Position numbers and translations under genes: made by a program
Source: Arthrobacter sp. Soc17.1.1.1
GTDB taxonomy: Bacteria > Actinomycetota > Actinomycetes > Actinomycetales > Micrococcaceae
Direction of reading: 5' to 3'
Assembly: GCF_036867195.1 (NCBI RefSeq)
Contig: NZ_JBAJII010000001.1
Span: 930,001-994,000 of the forward strand
DNA: 64,000 nt
Part shown: positions 27,281-37,078 of the stretch, one piece after another
Layout of the letters: every line of letters begins with the position of its first letter
Numbering within the stretch: position 1 is the stretch's first letter
The notes under the pieces: generated by a model
What the model was told of the DNA's origin: nothing
The model's input: only the letters and a program-made list of their open reading frames with translations
Database searches by the model: none

Positions 27281-28567
27281 ATGACCGAAGCCTTCGACGC
27301 CGTCGACATCATCCGCACCAAGCGCGACCGCGGCACCCTCACGCCCGAGCAGATCGACTGGACCATCGACGCCTACACGCGCGGCGCCATCGCCGACGAG
27401 CAGATGGCCGCCCTCAACATGGCGATCCTGCTCAACGGCATGGACCGGGCCGAGATCTCCCGCTGGACCGCCGCCATGATCGCCTCGGGCGAGCGCATGG
27501 ACTTCTCCTCCCTCGGGCGCCCCACGAGCGACAAGCACTCGACCGGCGGCGTGGGGGACAAGATCACCCTGCCCCTGGCCCCGCTCGTCGCCGTGTTCGG
27601 CGTGGCCGTGCCCCAGCTCTCCGGCCGCGGCCTCGGCCACACCGGCGGCACGCTGGACAAGCTCGAGTCCATCCCCGGGTGGCGGGCGCACCTCAGCAAC
27701 GAGGACATGCTGCGGCAGCTCGCCGACGTCGGCGCGGTCATCTGCGCCGCCGGCACGGGCCTCGCCCCCGCGGACAAGAAGCTCTACGCCCTGCGCGACG
27801 TCACCGGGACCGTCGAGGCGATCCCGCTCATCGCGTCCTCGATCATGAGCAAGAAGATCGCCGAGGGCACCGGCTCCCTGGTGCTCGACGTGAAGGTGGG
27901 CAGCGGCGCGTTCATGAAGGACGTCGGCCAGGCCCGCGAGCTCGCCGAGACCATGGTGGCGCTCGGCAAGGACGCCGGCGTGAACACCGTCGCGCTGCTG
28001 ACCGACATGAGCACGCCCCTCGGCCTGACGGCCGGCAACGCCATCGAGGTCGAGGAGTCGGTGGAGGTGCTCGCCGGCGGCGGGCCGTCCGACGTCGTCG
28101 AGCTCACCGTCCGCCTCGCCGAGGAGATGCTCGCCTGCGCGGGCGTGCACGACGCCGACCCGGCCGCCGCCCTGAGGGACGGACGCGCCATGGACGTCTG
28201 GAACCGGATGATCGAGGCGCAGGGCGGCGACCCCCGGGCGGCCCTGCCGGTCGCGAAGGAGTCCGAGGTGATCCTCGCCCCGGCCGACGGCGTCCTCGTG
28301 GGCCTCGACGCGCTCTCCGTGGGCGTCGCCGCCTGGCGCCTCGGCGCCGGCCGTGCCCGCAAGGAGGACCAGGTGCAGGCCGGGGCGGGCGTCCGCCTGC
28401 ACGCGAAGCCCGGTGCCACCGTCCGCGCGGGCGAGCCGCTCATGACGCTGCTCACCGACACCCCGGACAAGTTCGACCGTGCCCGCGAGGCACTGGCCGA
28501 CGCCGTCGTGATCGCCCCCGAGGGCTCCGGACCCGCGCAGCAGCTCATCCTCGACCGCATCTCCTGA
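27281..28567 (+). CDS. deoA: thymidine/pyrimidine-nucleoside phosphorylase
   Basis: The 428-residue enzyme splits pyrimidine nucleosides with phosphate to base and (deoxy)ribose-1-phosphate. Signatures are DEQMAALNMAILLNGM, KHSTGGVGDKITLPLAP (phosphate binding), SGRGLGHTGGTLDKLE and KKIAEGTGSLVLDVKVGSGAFMK. Sequence does not separate DeoA from the broader Pdp type. The 69-bp gap from cdd contains three CCACCAG copies but no terminator. A strong hairpin follows the gene. Confidence 0.95.
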   Translation: MTEAFDAVDIIRTKRDRGTLTPEQIDWTIDAYTRGAIADEQMAALNMAILLNGMDRAEISRWTAAMIASGERMDFSSLGRPTSDKHSTGGVGDKITLPLAPLVAVFGVAVPQLSGRGLGHTGGTLDKLESIPGWRAHLSNEDMLRQLADVGAVICAAGTGLAPADKKLYALRDVTGTVEAIPLIASSIMSKKIAEGTGSLVLDVKVGSGAFMKDVGQARELAETMVALGKDAGVNTVALLTDMSTPLGLTAGNAIEVEESVEVLAGGGPSDVVELTVRLAEEMLACAGVHDADPAAALRDGRAMDVWNRMIEAQGGDPRAALPVAKESEVILAPADGVLVGLDALSVGVAAWRLGAGRARKEDQVQAGAGVRLHAKPGATVRAGEPLMTLLTDTPDKFDRAREALADAVVIAPEGSGPAQQLILDRIS

Positions 28568-28595
28568 CGCTCCTGCTCAGGGTCTCCCCGTAGGG

Positions 28596-28642
28596 GCTCC
28601 GGCGGCCGGCCTCATCCCTGAGGGTGAGCCGGCCGCCGGAGC
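28596..28642 (+). terminator. hairpin terminator after deoA
   Basis: A perfect 15-bp GC-rich stem (28596-28610 with 28628-28642) encloses a 17-nt loop. There is no good U run, so efficiency is uncertain. Confidence 0.65.
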
Positions 28643-28812
28643 ATGTCGCCCGGAAGGGCGACGACCCGCCAGGGGTGCCACCGGTAGCGTCGGAGGCAGA
28701 CGCGCGGCGACGCATGGTCCGGACGGGACCGGCCCCGCGCGTCGGGTCCCACGCCCGCCCCCACCTCCGGTTCCGGCGGGCCGACGCGGGACGGACGAGC
28801 GGGAGGAACCCG

Positions 28813-29532
28813 ATGGATGCGATCACCAGTGCACTCGGCGGCATCAGCGACTTCGTGCTGGCGGCCGCCGAGCAGCCCTGGGTGTACGTCCTCGTGCTCG
28901 TGTGCTGCATCGTGGACGGCTTCTTCCCGCCGTTCCCCAGCGAGTCCGTCGTCGTGGGCCTCGCGTCCCTCGTCATCACGCAGGGTGTGCCCGACCCGTG
29001 GCTGCTCATCCTGGTCGCCGCTCTCGGTGCGTTCATCGGTGACAACATCGCCTATCTCATCGGCCGGGGGATCGGCACCACGCGCTTCCGCTGGATGCGC
29101 CGCCCGCGGATGCAGCGCTCGTTCACGTGGGCGGGCACGGAGCTGGCGAAGCGGGCCGCCTCGCTGATCCTCGTGGCCCGCTTCATCCCGATCGGCCGCG
29201 TGGCCGTGAATCTCACCGCCGGCGCCACGGGCTACTCGCACCGGCGCTTCGTGGCCCTCACCGCCCTCTCCGGAGTGGTCTGGGGAGGGTACTCCGTGGG
29301 GATCGGCGCGCTCGCCGGGACCTGGTTCCAGAACAACCACCTGCTCGGCGTGGCGGTGGCCATCGCGATCGCCGTCGTCATCGGGTTCGTCGTCGACCGC
29401 GTGATCGCCCTCGTCCGGGGCTCCACCCCGCTCCAGGCGTCCCTCGACGGATCGCCCGACGCAGCGCCCACCACGTCCTCCGCGCAGGCCCGGCACCAGC
29501 CGGAGCCGGCGTGCGAGACCAGCCCGCCGTGA
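28813..29532 (+). CDS. DedA family membrane protein
   Basis: The 239-residue protein has four to five membrane segments and the DedA landmarks FPPFPSESVVV, GAFIGDNIAYLIGRGIG and VARFIPIGRVAVNLTAG. The membrane-buried Glu and Arg essential in E. coli members are present. DedA proteins are implicated in lipid-carrier recycling and membrane potential. The ATG at 28813 has GGGAGGAA upstream. An open frame reaches further back but covers the deoA terminator. The last about 35 residues are a Pro/Ser/Ala-rich tail. Confidence 0.88.
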   Translation: MDAITSALGGISDFVLAAAEQPWVYVLVLVCCIVDGFFPPFPSESVVVGLASLVITQGVPDPWLLILVAALGAFIGDNIAYLIGRGIGTTRFRWMRRPRMQRSFTWAGTELAKRAASLILVARFIPIGRVAVNLTAGATGYSHRRFVALTALSGVVWGGYSVGIGALAGTWFQNNHLLGVAVAIAIAVVIGFVVDRVIALVRGSTPLQASLDGSPDAAPTTSSAQARHQPEPACETSPP

Positions 29533-29543
29533 GGGTGATCGCG

Positions 29544-29549
29544 TAGGCT
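29544..29549 (+). promoter_or_regulatory. -10 element for the leaderless adenosine deaminase gene
   Basis: TAGGCT lies 7 nt before the GTG at 29557, and no RBS is present. Confidence 0.55.
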
Positions 29550-29556
29550 TGGCAGC

Positions 29557-30714
29557 GTGACCCAGACCCAGAACGACGCCGTCCCCGACGCCGCCATCGA
29601 CATCCAGACCCTGCCGAAGATCTCCCTCCACGACCACCTCGACGGCGGCCTGCGGCCGGCCACCATCCTCGAGCTCGCCGCCGAGATCGGCCACGAACTG
29701 CCTGCCTCCGACGCCGCGTCGCTCGGCACCTGGTTCAGGGAATCGGCGGACTCCGGCTCGCTCGAGCGGTACCTGGAGACCTTCGACCACACCATCGCCG
29801 TCATGCAGACCCGCGAGGGCCTCATCCGGGTGGCCCGCGAGTTCGTCGAGGACCTCGCGCTCGACGGCGTCGTCTACGGGGAGGTCCGCTGGGCCCCCGA
29901 GCAGCACACCCGGAAGGGCCTCTCGCTCGACGAGGCCGTCGAGGCCGTGCAGGAGGGCCTCGAGGCGGGTGCCGCCGCGGCCGTCGCCGCGGGCCGGGTC
30001 ATCCAGGTCGGCCAGCTCATCACCGCGATGCGCCACGCCGACCGCGGTCAGGAGATCGCCGAGCTCGCCGTCCGCCACCGCGACCGCGGTGCCGTCGGCT
30101 TCGACATCGCCGGCGCCGAGAACGGCTTCCTGCCCTCGCGCTTCGCCGACGCGTTCACGTTCCTCGCCTCCGAGCAGTTCCCGGCCACCATCCACGCCGG
30201 CGAGGCGGCGGGCCTCGAGAGCATCCAGGACGCGCTCGTCGCAGGGCGCGCGCTGCGCCTCGGCCACGGCGTGCGCATCGCCGAGGACATCGAGATCGAG
30301 GAGTCCGAGGGCGAGGACGCCGCCGACGGCGAGGAGGTCGGCATCGCCAACCTCGGCCGTATCGCCTCCTGGGTCCGCGACCGCGGCATCCCGCTCGAGC
30401 TGTGCCCGTCCTCCAACCTGCAGACCGGCGCCATCGCGGCCTTCGGCGACACCATCGACGCGCACCCCTTCGACCTGCTCTACCAGCTCGGCTTCAAGGT
30501 CACCGTGAACACCGACAACCGCCTGATGAGCGGGGTCACCCTGACCGGCGAGTTCGAGCTGCTCGTCGACACCTTCGGCTACGACCTCGGCGACCTGCTC
30601 GAGCTCACGCTCAACGCCGTCGACGCCGCGTTCCTGCCCCTCGAGGACCGCGAGGCGCTGGCCTCGTTCGTCGCCGAGAGCTTCGACGCGGCCGCCCGGC
30701 AGGCCTCGGCCTGA
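29557..30714 (+). CDS. add: adenosine deaminase
   Basis: The enzyme converts adenosine to inosine in purine salvage. The 385-residue protein shows the zinc HxH-type start LPKISLHDHLDGGLRP, IHAGEAAG (zinc His and catalytic Glu), LGHGVRIAED (catalytic His) and VNTDNRLMSG (zinc Asp). The second residue of the first motif is Asp-flanked His, as in known adenosine deaminases. An acidic insertion (IEEQ-like EDIEIEESEGED run near 250) is longer than in E. coli Add. It completes the nucleoside block after the transporter, cdd and deoA. Confidence 0.93.
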   Translation: MTQTQNDAVPDAAIDIQTLPKISLHDHLDGGLRPATILELAAEIGHELPASDAASLGTWFRESADSGSLERYLETFDHTIAVMQTREGLIRVAREFVEDLALDGVVYGEVRWAPEQHTRKGLSLDEAVEAVQEGLEAGAAAAVAAGRVIQVGQLITAMRHADRGQEIAELAVRHRDRGAVGFDIAGAENGFLPSRFADAFTFLASEQFPATIHAGEAAGLESIQDALVAGRALRLGHGVRIAEDIEIEESEGEDAADGEEVGIANLGRIASWVRDRGIPLELCPSSNLQTGAIAAFGDTIDAHPFDLLYQLGFKVTVNTDNRLMSGVTLTGEFELLVDTFGYDLGDLLELTLNAVDAAFLPLEDREALASFVAESFDAAARQASA

Positions 30715-30722
30715 CCGACCCC

Positions 30723-31421
30723 GTGACGCACGCGGGGCCGGGCGCGGCGGTCGAACGGCTCGTGGAGGTCGTGGACCTGCTCCGCCGCCACTGCCCGTGG
30801 ACCGCCGCACTGGACCACGTGTCGCTGCTCGAATACCTCGTGGAGGAGACGTACGAGCTCTACGAGGCCGTCGACGACGTCGCCCGCGCGCAGGCCCGGT
30901 CACCGGCGGTGCCGGCCGGGCTGCGGGACGAACTGCGCGGTGAGCTCGGCGACGTCCTGTTCCAGGTGGTCCTCCACGCTCAGCTGCAGGCCGAGGAGGG
31001 CGCCTTCGGGTTCGCGGAGGTGGCGGGCGGGCTGACGGCCAAGCTCGTGCGCCGGAACCCGCACGTCTTCGCGCCCGATGGTTCCCTGCGCGACAGCTTC
31101 CCGGCGACCGTGGACGAGATCGTGGCGACCTGGCAGTCCGTCAAGCAGCAGGAGCGGCCCGCGCGCACCTCGCCCTTCGACGGCATCCCGCGCCACCTCC
31201 CCGCCCTCGCCCTCGCGGCGAAGACCCTCCGGCGGGCGGGCGAGCCCGTCGGCACCGGTGACCGGGAGCCGGCCGGCACCGGTGGGAGCGCGACCGAGGA
31301 GGAGCTCGGCCGGGAACTGCTGGGCCTCACCCGGCGGGCGCTCGCGGCGGGCATCGACCCGGAGCGCGCCCTGCGGCGTGCCGTGCTGGACTACCAGCGG
31401 GACGCCGCCCGGGGACCGTGA
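30723..31421 (+). CDS. mazG: MazG family nucleoside triphosphate pyrophosphohydrolase
   Basis: The 232-residue protein has one MazG helical domain: LRRHCPWTAALDHVSLLEYL, then the metal-binding EETYELYEAVDD and ELGDVLFQVVLHAQLQ (EExxE and ExxD pairs). NPHVFA follows. E. coli MazG has two such domains; here the second half is short and divergent, with an insert rich in Gly/Thr (about 175-195). It hydrolyses NTPs, probably house-cleaning. GTG at 30723 is the first plausible start after add, 8 bp downstream. It is followed by eno. Confidence 0.88.
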   Translation: MTHAGPGAAVERLVEVVDLLRRHCPWTAALDHVSLLEYLVEETYELYEAVDDVARAQARSPAVPAGLRDELRGELGDVLFQVVLHAQLQAEEGAFGFAEVAGGLTAKLVRRNPHVFAPDGSLRDSFPATVDEIVATWQSVKQQERPARTSPFDGIPRHLPALALAAKTLRRAGEPVGTGDREPAGTGGSATEEELGRELLGLTRRALAAGIDPERALRRAVLDYQRDAARGP

Positions 31422-31475
31422 GCGCGCAGGCGCTCCTCCGGCGGTGATCCAGCCCACGCCGGGACGCGCGTGAAC

Positions 31476-32843
<1,368 letters not shown>

Positions 32844-32940
32844 AAGCTCGGCAGTTGATCAGGAGGGCGGTTACCCTCGTTAAACGGGCCCCGCAAGGGA
32901 CCCGACGCGACAATACGCGAAAGCGTCGACGAGGAGCTCC

Positions 32941-33747
32941 ATGACTGCCCGCCGCCCTAACGTGCCGCGAGCCGGCCGTCCGACGCCTGTGGCGGAGGAA
33001 CGGCCGGCCCCCGGCACGACCAAGGGCCCGACCATCGACCACGGGTCCCGTGGCGCCGGGCACGCCCCGGCGCGGCCCACCGGCGCCTCCCAGCGGAAGC
33101 CCGGCGCGCCCCGGGTCGTCGGTCCCTCCGCCACGAAGGACCCACGCGCGGCGGCGCCCCCCGCGACGGGCAGGTCACATCCTGCCGGAGCGGACGCGAC
33201 GCCGGCCCGGACCGGGCGCCCCGACGCAGCACGGACCGCGGCGAGGCCGTCCTCCCCGTCCGAGGCACGCGCCGCCGAGCGCTCGCAGCTGGCGGGGAAC
33301 ATCCGCCGGGGCCAGCTCGGTTCGAAGCGGGTGGAATCGCCGATCCAGCCCGCCGAGGAAGCCACACCCATCCCGGCGAAGTCCTTCTCCGGGCGGCTGC
33401 TGGCCCTCGCCGTCGTCCTCGTCGCCGTGATCGTGCTCCTCGCGCCGTCCGTCAGCAGGTACCTGCAGCAGCAGAGCGAACTCGACGCCCTGCGTGCGGA
33501 CATCGCCCGCCAGCAGCAGCAGCAGGCGGACTACCAGTCCGAACTCGCACGCTGGGACGATCCGGCGTTCGTCCGGCAGCAGGCGCGCGAGCGCATCTTC
33601 CTCGTCATGCCGGGGGAGACCCGTTACCTCGTGAAGGGTGGCGAGGGCATCGAGGAGGGCACGGGCGAGGGCTCGACCGCCGAACCCGCCGACCTGCCCT
33701 GGGTCGACTCCCTCTGGAGCTCGGTCGAGCGCGCGGCAACGGATTGA
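32941..33747 (+). CDS. FtsB/DivIC-like septum formation initiator protein
   Basis: The 268-residue bitopic protein has a disordered Pro/Ala/Arg-rich cytoplasmic region of about 145 residues. One membrane segment follows (LLALAVVLVAVIVLLAPSV), then a Gln-rich coiled coil (LQQQSELDALRADIARQQQQ). The DivIC motif LARWDDPAFVRQQARERIF comes next, with PGETRYLV after it. Known members bridge FtsL and FtsQ at the divisome. The N-terminal region is much longer than in E. coli FtsB (about 100 aa total), as in other actinobacteria. The ATG has GAGGAG upstream. The eno-FtsB-DUF501-ppx order is common in this phylum. Confidence 0.9.
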   Translation: MTARRPNVPRAGRPTPVAEERPAPGTTKGPTIDHGSRGAGHAPARPTGASQRKPGAPRVVGPSATKDPRAAAPPATGRSHPAGADATPARTGRPDAARTAARPSSPSEARAAERSQLAGNIRRGQLGSKRVESPIQPAEEATPIPAKSFSGRLLALAVVLVAVIVLLAPSVSRYLQQQSELDALRADIARQQQQQADYQSELARWDDPAFVRQQARERIFLVMPGETRYLVKGGEGIEEGTGEGSTAEPADLPWVDSLWSSVERAATD

Positions 33748-33823
33748 GCGAGCGGCGGCCGGCGCCCGAGACCGGCCGGCCGTCACCAGGACACCCGGAC
33801 GCGGTGTCCCAGGAAGGAACAGC

Positions 33824-34582
33824 GTGACCCAGCAGGACCAGCACGACCGCCACGACCAGCACGGCGGGCACGACGACGAGCACCGGCAGCACGACCGGGC
33901 GGCGGATCCGCGGACCCCGAGCGCGCGGGACCTCGATGTCCTCAGCCGCCAGCTCGGCCGCCCCGTCCGGGACGTCGTGGAGATCGGAGCCCGGTGCGTC
34001 TGCGGCAACCCGCTCGTCGCCACCACCGCCCCGCGCCTGTCCAACGGCATCCCGTTCCCCACCACGTACTACCTCACCCACCCCGTCATCACGGCGGCGG
34101 TCTCACGGCTGGAGGCCGAGGGCGTCATGACGGAGATGAGCGAGCGGCTGGCCGACGATGTCGACCTCGCCGACCGGTACCGCGCCGCGCACGAGGCCTA
34201 CCTGGCGGCCCGCGCGGCCGTCGGCGAACGCGCGGGCACGGGACCCGTGCCCGAGATCGACGGTGTGTCCGCCGGCGGGATGCCGACCCGCGTCAAGTGC
34301 CTCCACGTGCTCGTGGGCCACGCCCTGGCCGCCGGACCCGGCGTCAACCCGCTCGGCGACGAGGCCATCGCACGCATCGCCCCGTGGTGGACCCCCGGAC
34401 ACTGCTCCTGCGAGGGCGCCTGGGACACGACGGGCCAGGCGCCGCACGCCGATCTCAGCCGTCATACGCGGACGCAGGGCCTCAGCGCCGAGGAACTCGA
34501 CGCCAAGCGCGAGGCACGCCGCAGGGCAGCCGAACCACCGGCGAGCCCCACCCCTTCCGCCGCACCCACCGAGGAGACCTGA
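33824..34582 (+). CDS. DUF501 domain protein with His/Asp-rich N-terminus
   Basis: The 252-residue protein starts with a 25-residue His/Asp/Gln-rich segment (eight His in the first 24). The DUF501 core follows: LSRQLGRPVRDVVEIGARC, CGNPLVATTAPRL, GIPFPTTYYLTHP, GGMPTRVKCLHVLVGHALA and the Cys pair in TPGHCSCEGAWD. Conserved Cys residues suggest metal binding. Function is unknown; the gene is consistently next to ppx and the FtsB-like gene in actinobacteria. GGAAGGA precedes the GTG. The stop overlaps the ppx start by one base. Confidence 0.88.
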   Translation: MTQQDQHDRHDQHGGHDDEHRQHDRAADPRTPSARDLDVLSRQLGRPVRDVVEIGARCVCGNPLVATTAPRLSNGIPFPTTYYLTHPVITAAVSRLEAEGVMTEMSERLADDVDLADRYRAAHEAYLAARAAVGERAGTGPVPEIDGVSAGGMPTRVKCLHVLVGHALAAGPGVNPLGDEAIARIAPWWTPGHCSCEGAWDTTGQAPHADLSRHTRTQGLSAEELDAKREARRRAAEPPASPTPSAAPTEET

Positions 34583-35526
34583 TGCGTACAGCCGCCATCG
34601 ACTGCGGGACCAACTCCATCCGCCTGCTCATCGCCGACAGCGAGGACGGCGTCCTGACCGACGTCGTCCGCCTCATGCGCGTCGTGCGCCTGGGCGAAGG
34701 CGTGGACGCCACCGGCCGCCTGTCCGAGGCAGCGCTCGCCCGCACCTTCGCCGCCGCGGAGGAGTACGCGGCCCTCCTCCAGGAGCACGGCGCACCGCCC
34801 GTGCGGTTCGTCGCCACCTCCGCGTCCCGCGACGCCGAGAACCGCCAGGAGTTCGTCGACGGCATCCGGGAGCGCCTCGGCGTGGAACCCGAGGTCATCA
34901 CCGGCGACGAGGAGGCCCGGCTCTCCTTCGACGGGGCCGTCAGCGTGCTCGCCACCGCTGCGGACGAGACCGTCCTGGTGATCGACGTCGGCGGCGGCAG
35001 CACCGAGTTCGTCGCGGGCACGGAGGCCGGCCTGGTCGCCTCGCTCAGCACGAACATGGGGTGCGTCCGGTACACCGAGCGCTTCCTGACCGACGACCCG
35101 CCCACCGAGGCGCAGATCACGGCGATGACGGCGGAGGTCGGGCGCCTCATCGACGCGGCGGCCGCCGAGGTGCCCCTCGACCGCGTGACGAGGATCGTCG
35201 GCGTGGCGGGCAGCGTCACGACGGTCACCGCCCACGCCCTCGGGCTGCCGGCCTACCAGCCCGAGCGCATCCACGGCGCAGAGCTCCCCGTCCCCGCGAT
35301 CTCGGCGGCGGCGTCGGACCTCCTGCACATGCCCCGCGCGGCACGGGCCGCGCTGCCCTACATGCACCCCGGCCGCGTCGACGTCATCGGCGCGGGCGCG
35401 CTCATCTGGGCGACCGTCGTCGAGCGCGTCGCCTCGGCGGCCGGCGGGCGCGTCACGACCGCCGTCTCCAGCGAGCACGACATCCTGGACGGGATCGCCC
35501 TGAGCGTCGTGGACCGGGTCGGGTGA
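34582..35526 (+). CDS. ppx: exopolyphosphatase/guanosine pentaphosphatase family protein
   Basis: The 314-residue ASKHA-fold enzyme has AAIDCGTNSIRLLIAD (phosphate loop 1), VRFVATSASRDAENR, the catalytic Glu region VITGDEEARLSF and VIDVGGGSTEFVAG (phosphate loop 2). VGVAGSVTTVTA follows. This is the short form lacking the C-terminal HD-like domain, as in Mycobacterium Ppx1/Ppx2. It degrades polyphosphate or pppGpp; the sequence alone does not decide. It overlaps the DUF501 gene by one base and is followed 4 bp later by a subtilase gene. Confidence 0.92.
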   Translation: MRTAAIDCGTNSIRLLIADSEDGVLTDVVRLMRVVRLGEGVDATGRLSEAALARTFAAAEEYAALLQEHGAPPVRFVATSASRDAENRQEFVDGIRERLGVEPEVITGDEEARLSFDGAVSVLATAADETVLVIDVGGGSTEFVAGTEAGLVASLSTNMGCVRYTERFLTDDPPTEAQITAMTAEVGRLIDAAAAEVPLDRVTRIVGVAGSVTTVTAHALGLPAYQPERIHGAELPVPAISAAASDLLHMPRAARAALPYMHPGRVDVIGAGALIWATVVERVASAAGGRVTTAVSSEHDILDGIALSVVDRVG

Positions 35527-35530
35527 GCTG

Positions 35531-37000
35531 ATGCGCACCCGGCAGCACGCCGGCCCCGGGCCGGTCCGGGCGGGCGCCTCCGTCGCCCTCGCCGCCGCCG
35601 TCCTGCTGCCGGGGGCGGTGCCTGCCGCCGCGGACGAGGTCCGCGACAAGGAGTACTGGCTCGAGGACTACGGCATCACGCAGGCGTGGGAGAGCACGCA
35701 GGGCGAGGGCGTCACGGTGGCCGTGATCGACAGCGGGATCGACGGCACGCACCCCGACCTCGTCGGGGCCGTGGTGGGCGGTACCGACGCCTCCGGCGCG
35801 GGCGACCCGGGCGGCCTGCGCGGCATCGGCGAGGTCGCGGGCCACGGCACCCTCGTGGGCACCCTCCTCGCCGGGCGCGGGCACACCGACGCCGCACCCG
35901 CTCCCGCGCCCGCGCAGCCCACACCCGCCCCCTCCAGAGGCACCGGCGGCACCGGCGGCACCGGCAGGGCCGAACCTCCCGCAGCCCCTCCTCCCGCCCT
36001 TCCTCCCGACCCGCCCGCCGGCCCGCTCGAGCAGTACGGCGAGGGCCCCGACGGCATCGTCGGCGTGGCGCCGAAGGCCGACCTGCTCGCCGTCTCCGTC
36101 TTCATCGAGGGCCAGAACAGCGGCCCCAACCCCGCGGGCGTCTCGGTGGACCAGCAGGTGCCCGACGCCGTCCGCTGGGCGGTGGACAACGGCGCCGACG
36201 TGATCAACATGTCGCTCGGCAGCACCAGCACCGCCTGGCCCGAGAGCTGGGACGAGGCCTTCCTCTACGCGGAGCAGAACGACGTCGTCGTCGTCGCGGC
36301 GGCCGGCAACCGCGCCGGCGGGCTCGCGCAGGTCGGCGCTCCCGCGACCATCCCCGGCGTCCTCGCCGTCGCAGGCCTGGACCGGTCCGGGGTCGCCAGC
36401 GACGAGGCCTCCAGCGAGGGCATCAGCATCGCCGTCGCCGCGCCGTCCGAGGACCTCGTCGGAGGACTGCCCGGTGGGTTCTACGCCGACTGGTCCGGGA
36501 CATCGGGCGCCGCCCCCCTCGTCTCGGGCGTCGCCGCACTCATCCGTGCCCGGTACCCCGAGCTCTCCGCGGGCCAGGTGGTCAACCGGATCGTCGGCAC
36601 GGCCAGGGACGCCGGGCCCCCCGGCTTCGACACCATCTACGGCTACGGGATCCTCGACGTCGCCTCCGCCGTCGACCGGGACGTGGCCGTACCCCAGGAG
36701 AACCGCCTCGGCAGCATGGCCGAGTGGATCGAGCTCTACCGGCGCGGTGGGCAGACGCCCGCCCCGCCACCGGCACCCGCGGAGGAGCCCCCCGCGGAGG
36801 TCCTCCCCGCACCCGCGGCCCCGCAGGCCGAGGATCCCCTCACCCCGGTGCACGACGTGCCCGCGCTCGTGGTGCTCGGCTTCGGCGGGCTCCTGCTCGC
36901 GGTGGTGCTCGGCGGGGCCGTGCACGTCACCCGCGTACACCGCCGGACCGCGGCGGACCGACGGCCGGCACCGGAGGGTCCGGGGCCGTCGGCCGCCTGA
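35531..37000 (+). CDS. mycosin-like S8 serine protease, membrane-anchored
   Basis: The 489-residue exported subtilase has a signal peptide (cleavage near PAAADE, residue 34) and the catalytic triad Asp67 (VAVIDSGIDG), His105 (GHGT) and Ser325 (GTSGAAPLVSG). The oxyanion Asn260 is in AAAGN. A Pro/Ala/Gly-Thr linker (about 119-165) is inserted after the His, as in mycosins. A Pro-rich stretch and one C-terminal membrane helix (about 444-466) end in a basic tail. Known mycosins serve type VII secretion, but no ESX genes are visible here, so the target is unknown. It starts 4 bp after ppx. Confidence 0.88.
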   Translation: MRTRQHAGPGPVRAGASVALAAAVLLPGAVPAAADEVRDKEYWLEDYGITQAWESTQGEGVTVAVIDSGIDGTHPDLVGAVVGGTDASGAGDPGGLRGIGEVAGHGTLVGTLLAGRGHTDAAPAPAPAQPTPAPSRGTGGTGGTGRAEPPAAPPPALPPDPPAGPLEQYGEGPDGIVGVAPKADLLAVSVFIEGQNSGPNPAGVSVDQQVPDAVRWAVDNGADVINMSLGSTSTAWPESWDEAFLYAEQNDVVVVAAAGNRAGGLAQVGAPATIPGVLAVAGLDRSGVASDEASSEGISIAVAAPSEDLVGGLPGGFYADWSGTSGAAPLVSGVAALIRARYPELSAGQVVNRIVGTARDAGPPGFDTIYGYGILDVASAVDRDVAVPQENRLGSMAEWIELYRRGGQTPAPPPAPAEEPPAEVLPAPAAPQAEDPLTPVHDVPALVVLGFGGLLLAVVLGGAVHVTRVHRRTAADRRPAPEGPGPSAA

Positions 37001-37041
37001 ACGAGCGGGCCCCGGGGGAGGTTCCGAAGCGCTCCCGGAGC

Positions 37042-37059
37042 TAGTGAAGATTTTCACAA
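37042..37059 (+). promoter_or_regulatory. Rex-type redox operator in the ndh promoter
   Basis: TAGTGAAGATTTTCACAA matches the Rex consensus TTGTGAANNNNTTCACAA at every specified position but one. It overlaps the expected -35 region, 7 bp upstream of the TAGCAT -10. Rex represses respiratory genes when NADH/NAD is low and is known to control ndh in Streptomyces. Confidence 0.75.
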
Positions 37060-37066
37060 ACTCCGG

Positions 37067-37072
37067 TAGCAT
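37067..37072 (+). promoter_or_regulatory. -10 element for leaderless ndh
   Basis: TAGCAT is followed by exactly 6 nt and then the ndh ATG, placing the transcript start on the A of ATG. No Shine-Dalgarno is present. Confidence 0.7.
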
Positions 37073-37078
37073 CGGGGC

